A stretch of 64,000 nucleotides of DNA from Opitutales bacterium UBA5694 (GTDB lineage: Bacteria > Verrucomicrobiota > Verrucomicrobiia > Opitutales > Opitutaceae). This document shows, in pieces, positions 47,286 through 55,936 of the stretch. The notes beneath the pieces are model-generated. The model had not been told where the DNA came from. It ran no database searches and was given only the letters and a program-made list of their open reading frames with translations. The position numbers and the translations under genes were made by a program. Location: assembly GCA_002420185.1 (NCBI GenBank), contig DIHO01000012.1, forward strand, positions 180,714 through 244,713, in the 5' to 3' direction. Numbering within the stretch: the first letter of the stretch is position 1; each line of letters opens with the position of its first letter.

Positions 47286-48086
47286 GTGAACTCAATCATA
47301 GATACGCACACGCACCTGGATAGATTTTATCACAAAGGAACTCTGGACACCGTTCTTGAGGCTGCGGTGAATGAAGGCGTTGACCGTGTGGTGACGGTGG
47401 GTACTGACTTTGACGATTGGGACCTGTACGGGGAGCTCGCAAAGTCGTATCAGGGTAAGATCGACTACACCGTTGGAATCCATCCCTGTTCGGTTAATGG
47501 GAGTTGGGAAGTGGCTTCCCGAAAGATTGCCAATTTCTGGACAAGGGAGAAGGCACCCGTTGCCCTTGGCGAAATCGGACTAGATCGGTTTCACCTCTCG
47601 AAGGATGAATCGGAGGCTGAAAAGGTTTTCAACCTGCAATTAGACGCGTTTCGGGCTCAGCTGGAAATTTCAAAGAAACTAAACGTACCCGTAGTCGTGC
47701 ACTCGCGGGGGGCTTTCAGGGAATGTGTAGAAGTGATTGACGATTCAGGTATGGATTGGACCCGGGTTGTGTTTCACTGTTTTTCGGAAGGGCCTGGAGA
47801 AATGAAGCAATTAATGGATCGAGGTGCGTTTGGAAGCTTCACTGGAATCATAACTTTCAAAAACGCCGAGCCGATCAGGGATGCGGCGAAACTACAGGGA
47901 TTGGGGCGATTGATGATTGAAACGGACGCACCTTATTTGGCTCCGATGCCGCATCGCGGCAAGCCGAACGAACCTTCCTACTTACGCCACACGGCAGATT
48001 ACTGTGCGGTAATTTTTGGGTCGACCCCAAGCGAGCTAGCCGCAGTGACTACAGAAAACGCGTTCAGCTTTTACGGTTTGGAGTAA
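47286..48086 (+). CDS. TatD family metal-dependent hydrolase (DNase)
   Basis: About 266 residues from GTG 47286, which places IIDTHTHLDRFYHKG at the start as expected; the longer frame to 47190 has no homology. Metal ligands are visible: HTHLD, the Glu in ALGEIGLDRFHL, HSRGAFRECVEV, VFHCFSEGPGEMKQL and the Asp in LMIETDAPYLAPMPHRGKPN. TatD enzymes are 3'-5' exonucleases and quality-control nucleases; the name does not imply a role in the Tat pathway. Length is normal. Confidence 0.92.
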   Translation: MNSIIDTHTHLDRFYHKGTLDTVLEAAVNEGVDRVVTVGTDFDDWDLYGELAKSYQGKIDYTVGIHPCSVNGSWEVASRKIANFWTREKAPVALGEIGLDRFHLSKDESEAEKVFNLQLDAFRAQLEISKKLNVPVVVHSRGAFRECVEVIDDSGMDWTRVVFHCFSEGPGEMKQLMDRGAFGSFTGIITFKNAEPIRDAAKLQGLGRLMIETDAPYLAPMPHRGKPNEPSYLRHTADYCAVIFGSTPSELAAVTTENAFSFYGLE

Positions 48087-48131
48087 ACGCAGGCGATTGA
48101 AACTTCGGACAACTAGGTAGATCCAGAAGCT

Positions 48132-48431
48132 TTACTTTTCGTCGAACTTCGACGCGAAAAGCGTCTCGAGATCGTCCAAAGCCTGTTTTGCGTCTTGTCC
48201 ATAGGCGATGGCCTTGATTTTTGATCCCTTGCTTGCAGCGAGCATCATAAGGCCCATAATGGACTTTCCGTTAACCTGTTCTTCATCCTTTTCAAAAAAC
48301 ACGTCACTCTCGTATTTGTTCGCGGCACGCACGATCATGGCAGCAGGACGAGCGTGAATTCCCATTTGGTTTTGAACCAAGAGAATTCGTTCGACGGATT
48401 TTCCTTCTTGATGGAGGTTCGACGAGTCCAT
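48132..48431 (-). CDS. HPr-like phosphocarrier protein
   Basis: A 99-residue HPr protein. The phosphorylated His is in NQMGIHARPAAMIVRAANKY and the regulatory Ser in VNGKSIMGLMMLAASKGSKI. Both sites are conserved, so control by an HPr kinase is possible. A 12-residue N-terminal extension precedes the fold. No PTS enzyme I or permease is nearby, which suggests a regulatory rather than sugar-transport role. Confidence 0.9.
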   Translation of the reverse strand: MDSSNLHQEGKSVERILLVQNQMGIHARPAAMIVRAANKYESDVFFEKDEEQVNGKSIMGLMMLAASKGSKIKAIAYGQDAKQALDDLETLFASKFDEK

Positions 48432-48526
48432 TTAGGGCTTCAAATAGTGTTATGGCTGTTAAAACAAGCGATAATTCAAAAATTTGCGAGTTCACAAATC
48501 TCGTTGGGCCGTTTTTATAGCGGTTT

Positions 48527-49270
48527 ATGTTAGCGATTATTGCTCCCGCTCGTCTTGCCTCCACTCGTTTTCCTGAAAAGCTTCTCTTTCCAATTAAGGG
48601 GAAGCCGCTCATTCTGTGGGTGGCAGAACGTTTGCAAGACCAAGTGCCGGAAATACCGCGGTATTTTGCGGTGGATGACTTGCGACTGGAAGCAGTATTG
48701 CGAGACGCGGGGCATAAAACTATCACGACGCGTGCTAACCACACTTGCGGGACAGACCGTCTAGCTGAAGCAAACGAGAAGATTGGAGCTGAGTGGCTAA
48801 TCAATGTTCAGGGGGATGAACCTTTAGTTACTAGGGGGCAAATTATAGCAATAGAGTCTCTGCTAAAAGAGGGTGCTTTTATGGCGACTCTGGCGACTCC
48901 ATTCACTACAAGGGCTGACTTTCTTGATCCCAACCAGGTCAAGGTAGTCATGGACAATGCCCAAAACGCTTTGTATTTTTCCAGGGCGGTGATTCCGTAT
49001 GACCGGGATGGATTCGAGATTTTCGAGGATGACTGGGTGGCGAGTGCTCCGGCGTATCGGCATTTAGGGCTATACGGGTATAGTGCGGATTTTCTTCGGA
49101 CCTACTGCAGTTTGCCGAAAGGAAAACTGGAAAAGGTAGAGAGGCTTGAGCAACTTCGCGTTTTGGAAAACGGCTATGATATTAAGGTCGCCCTTACTGA
49201 TGAGCTATCGATTGGAATTGACACTCCCAATGATGCAGCCCGCTTCGAGGAACACTTGAATCGAATTTAG
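48527..49270 (+). CDS. kdsB: 3-deoxy-manno-octulosonate cytidylyltransferase
   Basis: A 247-residue enzyme that activates KDO with CTP for lipopolysaccharide inner core synthesis, so the cell has a Gram-negative envelope. Motifs are IIAPARLASTRFPEKLLFPI, NHTCGTDRLAEANEKIG, INVQGDEPLVTRGQI, HLGLYGYSADFLRTYCSLPK and IGIDTPNDAARFEEHL. Convergent with carA, only 22 bases apart. Confidence 0.95.
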   Translation: MLAIIAPARLASTRFPEKLLFPIKGKPLILWVAERLQDQVPEIPRYFAVDDLRLEAVLRDAGHKTITTRANHTCGTDRLAEANEKIGAEWLINVQGDEPLVTRGQIIAIESLLKEGAFMATLATPFTTRADFLDPNQVKVVMDNAQNALYFSRAVIPYDRDGFEIFEDDWVASAPAYRHLGLYGYSADFLRTYCSLPKGKLEKVERLEQLRVLENGYDIKVALTDELSIGIDTPNDAARFEEHLNRI

Positions 49271-49292
49271 GCAACACCGATTGCTGGTTGCT

Positions 49293-50459
49293 CTAAGCAG
49301 GTGCGGCAGAGTTTTCGGCGACCATTTTGTAGAATTTCTCGAAATTGGGGTTAGCGTCGCTCGGTCCGGGACCCGCCTCGGGATGATATTGTACGGAAAA
49401 GACGGGTTTGTCCTTCAATTGAATACCGGCGATCGTCTTGTCGTTTAGGTTGGCCTCGGTGATCTCTGCTCCCGCTTCTTCGAGTCCCTCTTCGGATGTT
49501 GCGAATCCGTGATTATGGGCGGTTATCGCAACCCAGTCGTTCTCGAAGTTCTTAATTGGCTGGTTACCCCCGCGATGGCCAAACTTTAGCTTGAAGGTCT
49601 TGGCACCTATGGCGTGCGTGATGATTTGGTGCCCTAGGCAAATCCCGAACGTAGGGAATTCTTGGATGAGTTCTCGAACGGTTTGGTGTGCATAGGTCAC
49701 CGCCTCAGGATCTCCTGGACCATTGGAAAGAAAGATCCCTTCTGGATCGATGGCTTTGATTTCCGCAATAGAGGCGGAAGCAGGAAAAACATGAACCTCG
49801 AAGCCATGAAATGCGAGCTCGCGAAAAATAGATTTCTTTGCTCCGAAGTCGAGAGCGGCGATACGGAAAATTCGATCCTTGCTCTTGCTGGAACGAACCG
49901 TTGAGCCGGTAGGGTTGTAGGGCCAATTGCCTATATCTGAGGGACAGTAGACGTAGGGAGTGGAGCAGGTTACCTCTTTAACATAGTCAGTGCCAACGAT
50001 GCCTACCCAGTCTTTCGCGTTCTGGACGGCCTCCTCGTCTGAAATATCCTCAGTACTCAAGCAGGCTTTCATCGACCCGTGAATACGAAGTTTTTTGGTA
50101 AGGGCACGCGTGTCGATACCCTCCAAACCGGGAATGTTGTTTTGCTCTAGAAAATTAGATAAGGTATCGGTGCTTCGCCAGTTGCTAGCGATTGGGCTGA
50201 GCTCGCGAACAACGAAACCCTGGACCATTGGCTTGGAGGCTTCGTTGTCTTCCAAATTGACCCCGTAGTTGCCGATCATTGGAGCGGTCATGGCAACGAT
50301 CTGTCCAAAGTAGGAAGGATCGGTCAATATTTCCTGATAACCTGTCATGCTCGTATTAAACACAGCTTCCCCGACGACTGTCTTATGGCTTCCGAAGGCT
50401 TTGCCTTGAAAAATCGTTCCGTCTTCTAATGCTAGTACACCCGCTTGTGATTCGCTCAT
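49293..50459 (-). CDS. carA: Carbamoyl-phosphate synthase small subunit
   Basis: A 388-residue glutaminase subunit that feeds ammonia to CarB for arginine and pyrimidine synthesis. The N-terminal half begins ALEDGTIFQGKAFGSHKTVV with the typical VFNTSMTGYQEILTDPSY. The class I amidotransferase half has FLSNGPGDPEAVTY, the nucleophile in TFGICLGHQIITHAIGAKTF, LKFGHRGGNQPI, and the His-Glu of VQYHPEAGPGPSDANPNFEK. carB is not in the window. Confidence 0.96.
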   Translation of the reverse strand: MSESQAGVLALEDGTIFQGKAFGSHKTVVGEAVFNTSMTGYQEILTDPSYFGQIVAMTAPMIGNYGVNLEDNEASKPMVQGFVVRELSPIASNWRSTDTLSNFLEQNNIPGLEGIDTRALTKKLRIHGSMKACLSTEDISDEEAVQNAKDWVGIVGTDYVKEVTCSTPYVYCPSDIGNWPYNPTGSTVRSSKSKDRIFRIAALDFGAKKSIFRELAFHGFEVHVFPASASIAEIKAIDPEGIFLSNGPGDPEAVTYAHQTVRELIQEFPTFGICLGHQIITHAIGAKTFKLKFGHRGGNQPIKNFENDWVAITAHNHGFATSEEGLEEAGAEITEANLNDKTIAGIQLKDKPVFSVQYHPEAGPGPSDANPNFEKFYKMVAENSAAPA

Positions 50460-50594
50460 TTTGAATTTTTAGAAAAGGTAGTTTACTGATATGTGCCAAT
50501 CCCTTTTTCTTCCTAATTCAAATTATTATGGAATTTGATTCCCGTTTAGACGAAACGGTTTTCGAATCGTCTGTTATCAAAAGCAAATATTCTT

Positions 50595-51785
50595 ATGCCG
50601 TACATCGAAGACAGAAAATATTGGTTTGAAGGCCAAGGGCTTTGGGAGGCCGTTCCGGAGGAAAAGTGGAACGATTGGAAATGGCAGCTTCGGAATCGCA
50701 TAACTTCCCTGGAAGAGCTCGAGGCAAAGATGGAACTGACTAACGAAGAGCGAGAAGGTTGTCTTCACGCTAACGATAAGTTGGCGATGTCGATCACTCC
50801 CTATTTTTTCAATTTGATTGATCGCGATGATCCCGACTGCCCTGTTCGCAAGCAATTGATTCCCCGTTCGGGTGAGATGTCCGTTTCGGCTGAGGAGATG
50901 CTCGATCCTGTGGGCGAAGATTCGCACTCACCAGTTCCAGGCTTGGTGCATCGGTATCCGGATCGAGTCCTGTTTTTGGTAACCGATCGCTGTGCTTCTT
51001 ATTGCCGCTATTGCACTCGCAGCCGCTTGGTCAGCAACGCCCAAGACTATAACTTTCATCCAGAATTCGAGCAAGGGCTTAAGTACATCGAGTCAAACCC
51101 TGAAGTGCGGGACGTGCTTTTAAGTGGTGGAGACCCTTTGCTCTTGGTGGATAGGAAGCTGGACTATCTTTTGGGAAGACTCAGGCAGATTCCTCACATA
51201 GAGTTTATTCGTATCGGTTCGCGAATTCCCGTATTTATGCCCCAGCGGATCACTAAGGAGCTGTGCGACGTATTTCGAAAACATGGGCCGATTTGGATGA
51301 GTATTCATGTAAATCATCCTAGGGAGTGCACCGCCGCTCTGAAAGATGCCTGTGAGCGACTGTCTTTTGCCGGTGTTCCTTTGGGGAATCAATCCGTTCT
51401 TTTGAAGGATGTGAATGATGATGCAGATGTGATGAAAGCTTTGATACATCGTTTGTTGAGGATGCGGGTGCGCCCGTATTATATTTACCAGTGCGACTTG
51501 ATAACTGGGAGTGCCCATTTAAGGGCGAGTGTATGTAAGGGCCTTGAGATTATAAAGAAGCTACGCGGACATACAACTGGCTATGCCGTTCCTCAGTTCG
51601 TCATAGATGCTCCGGGGGGAGGGGGTAAAGTACCGATCAACCCGCAGTACATTACGAAGATCGACGATGACGCCATTCATTTTCGAAACTTCGAAGACAA
51701 GTTATACCGGTATCCGCTCAAGAGTTTCACGATCGACGATGATTGCCGTTTTAATGAAGAGGAGGTTGAGTGCCTGGAGCCTTAG
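50595..51785 (+). CDS. KamA family radical SAM aminomutase (lysine 2,3-aminomutase-like)
   Basis: A 396-residue radical SAM and PLP enzyme. The cluster motif CASYCRYC lies in DRVLFLVTDRCASYC. Other blocks are VRDVLLSGGDPLLL, IEFIRIGSRIPVFMPQRIT, HVNHPRECTAALKDACERLS and the PLP-lysine loop IDAPGGGGKVPINPQYITK. It fits the KamA family, which interconverts alpha- and beta-lysine or related residues. Free lysine, glutamate or EF-P lysine are possible substrates. Size is closer to KamA than EpmB. It is divergent from carA with a 135-base gap. Confidence 0.88.
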   Translation: MPYIEDRKYWFEGQGLWEAVPEEKWNDWKWQLRNRITSLEELEAKMELTNEEREGCLHANDKLAMSITPYFFNLIDRDDPDCPVRKQLIPRSGEMSVSAEEMLDPVGEDSHSPVPGLVHRYPDRVLFLVTDRCASYCRYCTRSRLVSNAQDYNFHPEFEQGLKYIESNPEVRDVLLSGGDPLLLVDRKLDYLLGRLRQIPHIEFIRIGSRIPVFMPQRITKELCDVFRKHGPIWMSIHVNHPRECTAALKDACERLSFAGVPLGNQSVLLKDVNDDADVMKALIHRLLRMRVRPYYIYQCDLITGSAHLRASVCKGLEIIKKLRGHTTGYAVPQFVIDAPGGGGKVPINPQYITKIDDDAIHFRNFEDKLYRYPLKSFTIDDDCRFNEEEVECLEP

Positions 51786-51861
51786 AAGAATTGGGTGCCT
51801 CGAAACGCCCGCTACCTTGGAATTAATCTTAGTTAAGGCCGAAATGATACTATTTGGGTTA

Positions 51862-51925
51862 GTCGCGGCGTAAAGCTCCTCCTACGGTTGTTATCAATCT
51901 CGTGGGAACGGCTTTACGCCGCGAT
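51862..51925. repeat. Inverted pair of REP-like palindromes, copies 2 and 3
   Basis: Two 25-base elements face each other with a 14-base spacer. On the minus strand the first (51862-51886) reads GTAGGAGGAGCTTTACGCCG with CGAC at the end; the second (51901-51925) on the plus strand reads GTGGGAACGGCTTTACGCCG. They agree at 20 of 25 positions and share the core with 4484-4508. Such head-to-head pairs are typical of REP/BIME elements. Confidence 0.65.
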
Positions 51926-51963
51926 CATTGTTTAGGCTGAGTTTGTGCCTTACCACGTGAACG

Positions 51964-51998
51964 AAAAAAAACGCCGCTACAGTCAAATAGCGACGTTG
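51964..51998 (-). terminator. Rho-independent terminator after the superoxide dismutase gene
   Basis: On the minus strand AACGTCGCTA-(8 bases)-TAGCGGCGTT is followed by a run of T. It lies 27 bases after the stop of the dismutase gene. Confidence 0.8.
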
Positions 51999-52024
51999 AG
52001 AAAACCTAATTGGCCTCGTACAAC

Positions 52025-52636
<612 letters not shown>

Positions 52637-52697
52637 AATATTTATGCAGTTGTTGACGTAAATCTAACCTTTTCAGTTAAATAAAGAATATACTTTG

Positions 52698-53231
52698 TCA
52701 AATAGTTCTTGTTTCTGATTCTCGTTTTAAGCGGAAAAAGGTTTGAATCAGCTCAAGGCAATCATCTTGCAGTACGCCGATGTCAATCGTTGTTTTGTGG
52801 TTTATTCCTGGATACTGATTGATGTTGAAGGCTCCTCCGAGGCCGCCCATCTTTGGGTCAGGTACGGCATAGACGACGCGACCTAGCCTCGCCATGATTG
52901 CGGCTCCCGAGCACATGGGGCAAGGCTCCTTTGTTACAAACAAGGTTGTCTTGTTGAGACGCCAGTCGCCGATTGAGTGGGAAGCTTGGCTAATCGCGAT
53001 CATTTCAGCATGCGCAGTAGGGTCGTTCGAGGATTCTACCTGATTGTGCCCTGACCCAACAACACTCTGCTCATAAACGACAATTGCTCCGATTGGAACT
53101 TCATTGGACTTCCATGCTTCGATCGCCTCGTTGAATGCGAGAGTCATGTAAAAGACGTCGTCGCGAATCAGTTGTGAGGGGTAACGCTTCTGAAAAGGGC
53201 AGTTCGGTGCAGTTTTCTTGGCGTAATCCAT
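52698..53231 (-). CDS. tadA: Nucleoside/tRNA-adenosine deaminase (TadA-like)
   Basis: A 177-residue cytidine-deaminase-fold enzyme. The zinc site is HAEMIA plus PCPMC in LFVTKEPCPMCSGAAIMARL, with the catalytic Glu in HAE. The segment EVPIGAIVVYEQSVVGSGHN and VYAVPDPKMGGLGGAFN fit TadA, which makes inosine at tRNA-Arg position 34. An N-terminal extension of about 30 residues precedes the domain; ATG codons inside it could be the true start. A guanine deaminase is the main alternative. Confidence 0.8.
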   Translation of the reverse strand: MDYAKKTAPNCPFQKRYPSQLIRDDVFYMTLAFNEAIEAWKSNEVPIGAIVVYEQSVVGSGHNQVESSNDPTAHAEMIAISQASHSIGDWRLNKTTLFVTKEPCPMCSGAAIMARLGRVVYAVPDPKMGGLGGAFNINQYPGINHKTTIDIGVLQDDCLELIQTFFRLKRESETRTI

Positions 53232-53347
53232 AGGGTGTGTAGAGATCGTAGTATCAGTGAAAAATCTTGACTAATAGAGGGGATATGAAAGACACGTGCT
53301 CTTTTATTGCAAGGTCCTAGACAGTTTGGACGACTAGAACGAGGTAT

Positions 53348-53620
53348 ATGGCAGACGATGGCATCCAAGTAGAAGGTAAAATAGTAGCGGTTCTTCCCGG
53401 GACTATGTTTCGGGTCGAGCTCGAAAACGGTCATACAGTCCTAGCCCACATTTCCGGTAAACTGAGGAAGCATTTCATCAAGATAACCGCGGGGGACTTG
53501 GTGAAAATGGAAATGAGCCCCTACGACCTGGATAAGGCTCGGATAACCTATCGCTTAAAGAACAGCTCTCAATCGAGGAATGCCCCAATACGTTCGTTTG
53601 GGCCGCGTCGCCGCCGTTAG
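53348..53620 (+). CDS. infA: Translation initiation factor IF-1
   Basis: A 90-residue S1-fold protein: VEGKIVAVLPGTMFRVELEN, GHTVLAHISGKLRKHFIKIT and DLVKMEMSPYDLDKARITYR. The core is the usual 70-odd residues. A basic C-terminal tail (SFGPRRRR) extends it. It is followed by xerD, 57 bases or more downstream. Confidence 0.95.
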   Translation: MADDGIQVEGKIVAVLPGTMFRVELENGHTVLAHISGKLRKHFIKITAGDLVKMEMSPYDLDKARITYRLKNSSQSRNAPIRSFGPRRRR

Positions 53621-53689
53621 TTAAGTAACGGAGTAGGAACTTGCTGAATTAGGTGTAGGCTCTTTGGCGAGAAGCCCGTGACTCTCATC

Positions 53690-54598
53690 ATGCTGGAAGA
53701 GATCGAAGCCTATTTAGCGTTTGCGTCGCTGGAAAAAGGGCTGGCTGAGAACACCGTCCTTAGCTATCAGCAGGATATTCAGCAATTCGCTTCCTTTGCC
53801 TCTAAGTTCCATCGAAGGAAAAAGTGGTGCCAAGTAAAAGCGGAAGACGCTTCTGATTGGGTTTACACATTGAGTGACCAAGAATACTCCAGCGCGAGTC
53901 TTTGCCGCAAATTGAGCGCTCTGCGAACGTTCGTTTCCTACTTGCTGAGGGAAGAGAAAATCGAAAAGTCGTTCATCGAGCTAGTTAATGGCCCAAAATT
54001 GCGCCGGAAGGCTCCGGATGCATTGACAATCAGTGAATTAGAAAGGTTATTGGATGCACCGGATTTGACGACCCCAGCGGGTCTCCGAGATCGGGCGATT
54101 CTCGAGCTGCTTTACTCTTCGGGACTGCGAGTGAGCGAACTGTGTGATGCCAAACTGCAGCAGATCGATATCGCCAGTGGAGCGGTCAAAGTATTTGGCA
54201 AGGGTGCCAAGGAGCGGGTGGTTCCAATGGGATTTAAGGCAGTAATTGCGGTGTCCGACTATCTTGATCAGGGAAGGCCTCGATTGGTTAAGCCGAACAC
54301 AGGAAGTGGGTGCTTTTTAAGTAACCGGGGAGTTCCGATTTCTCGAAAGACGGTATGGGTCATCGTTAAGAAATACGCCCGCAAAGCAGCGATCGAGAAA
54401 CCTGTGAAACCTCACGGCTTGAGGCACTCATTCGCGACCCATCTGTTAACGGGAGGGGCTGACTTGCGAGTGATCCAAGAATTACTGGGGCATGCGGATA
54501 TTTCTACGACCCAAATCTACACTTCGATAGAGGCTGAACGAGTTAGTACCGTGCACGAGGAGTTTCATCCTAGAAGTAGAGGAAAGGCTGACTGGTAG
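53690..54598 (+). CDS. xerD: Tyrosine recombinase XerC/XerD
   Basis: About 302 residues from ATG 53690; GTG 53678 is an alternative. The SAM-like N-terminal domain (LAENTVLSYQQDIQQFASFA) and the catalytic domain are complete: Arg in YSSGLRVSELCDAKLQ, Lys in KVFGKGAKERVVPMG, HxLR in PHGLRHSFATHLLTGGADLR, GH in IQELLGHADISTTQIYTSIE with the nucleophile Tyr. It resolves chromosome dimers at dif. The choice of XerD over XerC is from overall pattern. Confidence 0.9.
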   Translation: MLEEIEAYLAFASLEKGLAENTVLSYQQDIQQFASFASKFHRRKKWCQVKAEDASDWVYTLSDQEYSSASLCRKLSALRTFVSYLLREEKIEKSFIELVNGPKLRRKAPDALTISELERLLDAPDLTTPAGLRDRAILELLYSSGLRVSELCDAKLQQIDIASGAVKVFGKGAKERVVPMGFKAVIAVSDYLDQGRPRLVKPNTGSGCFLSNRGVPISRKTVWVIVKKYARKAAIEKPVKPHGLRHSFATHLLTGGADLRVIQELLGHADISTTQIYTSIEAERVSTVHEEFHPRSRGKADW

Positions 54599-54605
54599 GT
54601 GAATG

Positions 54606-54641
54606 GTCAAAAAACGCTCACTGAATAAACCAATGAGCGTT
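54606..54641 (-). terminator. Rho-independent terminator between convergent genes
   Basis: AACGCTCA (54613-54620) pairs with TGAGCGTT (54634-54641). On the minus strand it ends in GTTTTTTGACC, so it serves the gene 54663-55064; it may also slow xerD transcripts. Confidence 0.75.
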
Positions 54642-54662
54642 GGGAGTAGAGAGTGTTCGATT

Positions 54663-55064
54663 TTAGAAGCTTGGTTCTGTCGTGTTTGTCACGCAAGGCT
54701 GAGCGATGTTGTTTTTCCCAACAGCCCAATGTATATCGTTTATCAATACCTTATATTCAAAAGCACTGTTTGTGTCAGACATTGATACAGACCAGGAGTC
54801 AGCCCCCTTGCAATCCATGGGGACGCCACTCCTCCAGGATAAGCCCGGGGCGTCTCCGCGAATATAGAGGAGGTTTCCGAATCCAATGTCGATTTTAGCT
54901 TCGATTACAGTCTTTGAGCTTTTGCTCGCTGCTGGTTTCTTAGCTTTTTTCTTCGCCGGCTTCTCTTTTTGAGCCGCCGTTTTTCTTGCCACTTTTTTGG
55001 CAGCTTTTTTAGCTACTTCAGTGGGCGCCTTATTTGCTGGAGCCTTTTGCGCCGCTTTCTTCAT
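54663..55064 (-). CDS. Lysine-rich protein with glycogen-binding-like C-terminal domain
   Basis: A 133-residue two-part protein. Residues 1-50 are Lys/Ala/Pro repeats (AKKAAKKVARKTAAQKEKPA) like a bacterial histone-H1 tail. The C-terminal 80 residues have the pattern of a CBM48/AMPK-type glycogen-binding fold: KIDIGFGNLLYIRGDAPGLS, WRSGVPMDCKGADSWSVSMS and FEYKVLINDIHWAVGKNN. No signal peptide, so cytoplasmic. It could tie a carbohydrate or phosphate ligand to nucleic acid or nucleoid; this is inference from the layout. Confidence 0.75.
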   Translation of the reverse strand: MKKAAQKAPANKAPTEVAKKAAKKVARKTAAQKEKPAKKKAKKPAASKSSKTVIEAKIDIGFGNLLYIRGDAPGLSWRSGVPMDCKGADSWSVSMSDTNSAFEYKVLINDIHWAVGKNNIAQPCVTNTTEPSF

Positions 55065-55235
55065 GTTTTCTCTATTTTATTTTTAACAGATCGGAAGGAG
55101 ATTGCGACGCAAAATGGCGGCAATCTACTTTCAAAAACACCATCACGATACCACTTTGATACAGGAATACAATAGTTGCTTCCACTTTCCTGCGACGAAT
55201 CCGTACAGGTGGGATTGCTTCGGAAGGAAGGACCA

Positions 55236-55270
55236 AAGAAAAAGCCCACGCTTCAAGAGAGGGCTTGCGT
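55236..55270 (-). terminator. Rho-independent terminator after pal
   Basis: On the minus strand AAGCCC-(13 bases)-GGGCTT is followed by TTTCTTT, about 25 bases after the pal stop. Confidence 0.7.
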
Positions 55271-55292
55271 GAATATATTTTGCCGGTCGGTC

Positions 55293-55853
55293 CTAACGGA
55301 CGACTAGGAACTCGACGCGGCGGTCTTCGGCCATTTGGGCTGCCAACGCGTCTTCCATCGCATTGAGATCCCCTTTTGACAGGGTTTCAAGTCGTCCAGG
55401 CGAAATTCCCAAGGTCTCCAGGTATTGGCGAACGCTTTGAGAACGGCGATCACCGAGGCCAAGATTGTATTCCGGGGTACCCCGCCAGTCGCAATGGCCC
55501 TCCAACACCAAGTTGTGCGAAGGAAAGTCCCTGAGGTAATTTGCGACTTGAGTTAGTTTCGATCGCTCACTCGCTTTGATACTCGAGGAGTCGAAATCGA
55601 AATAAACCATTGCGGATATGATTCCGCGTTCACCGGATCCATCTCTACCTTGGCCTGATTCAAGCGTTGTTTCGCCCGGAGCGAAGGTGCCCGAATCACT
55701 CAGACTATCAAAGATTTCACCGCGTCCCGACGTGTCTGAGGATCCCATGACTGTATCGAGAGGATTGGGGCGGCGGGGTTTCTTCTTGCAGCCGGAGAAT
55801 CCGACAGCGACGGCTATAATAAGGATGTATAGGATGGACTTTGTGGAAATCAT
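55293..55853 (-). CDS. pal: Peptidoglycan-associated lipoprotein (OmpA C-terminal domain)
   Basis: A 186-residue lipoprotein with a lipobox (AVAVGFSGC). The C-terminal OmpA-like domain binds peptidoglycan: AMVYFDFDSSSIKASERSKL, NLVLEGHCDWRGTPEYNLGL and RRSQSVRQYLETLGI, with the conserved Asp and Arg. The linker is Gly/Ser/Asp rich. tolB and tolA genes are not in the window. Divergent from the chelatase gene. Confidence 0.9.
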   Translation of the reverse strand: MISTKSILYILIIAVAVGFSGCKKKPRRPNPLDTVMGSSDTSGRGEIFDSLSDSGTFAPGETTLESGQGRDGSGERGIISAMVYFDFDSSSIKASERSKLTQVANYLRDFPSHNLVLEGHCDWRGTPEYNLGLGDRRSQSVRQYLETLGISPGRLETLSKGDLNAMEDALAAQMAEDRRVEFLVVR

Positions 55854-55936
55854 AGATCTGAACGCTTCAAAAACATTTGACTATTCGGTAAAATTTAAGT
55901 TCGGCAAGAATTATAAACGGTTGAAGGGTATTTCTT

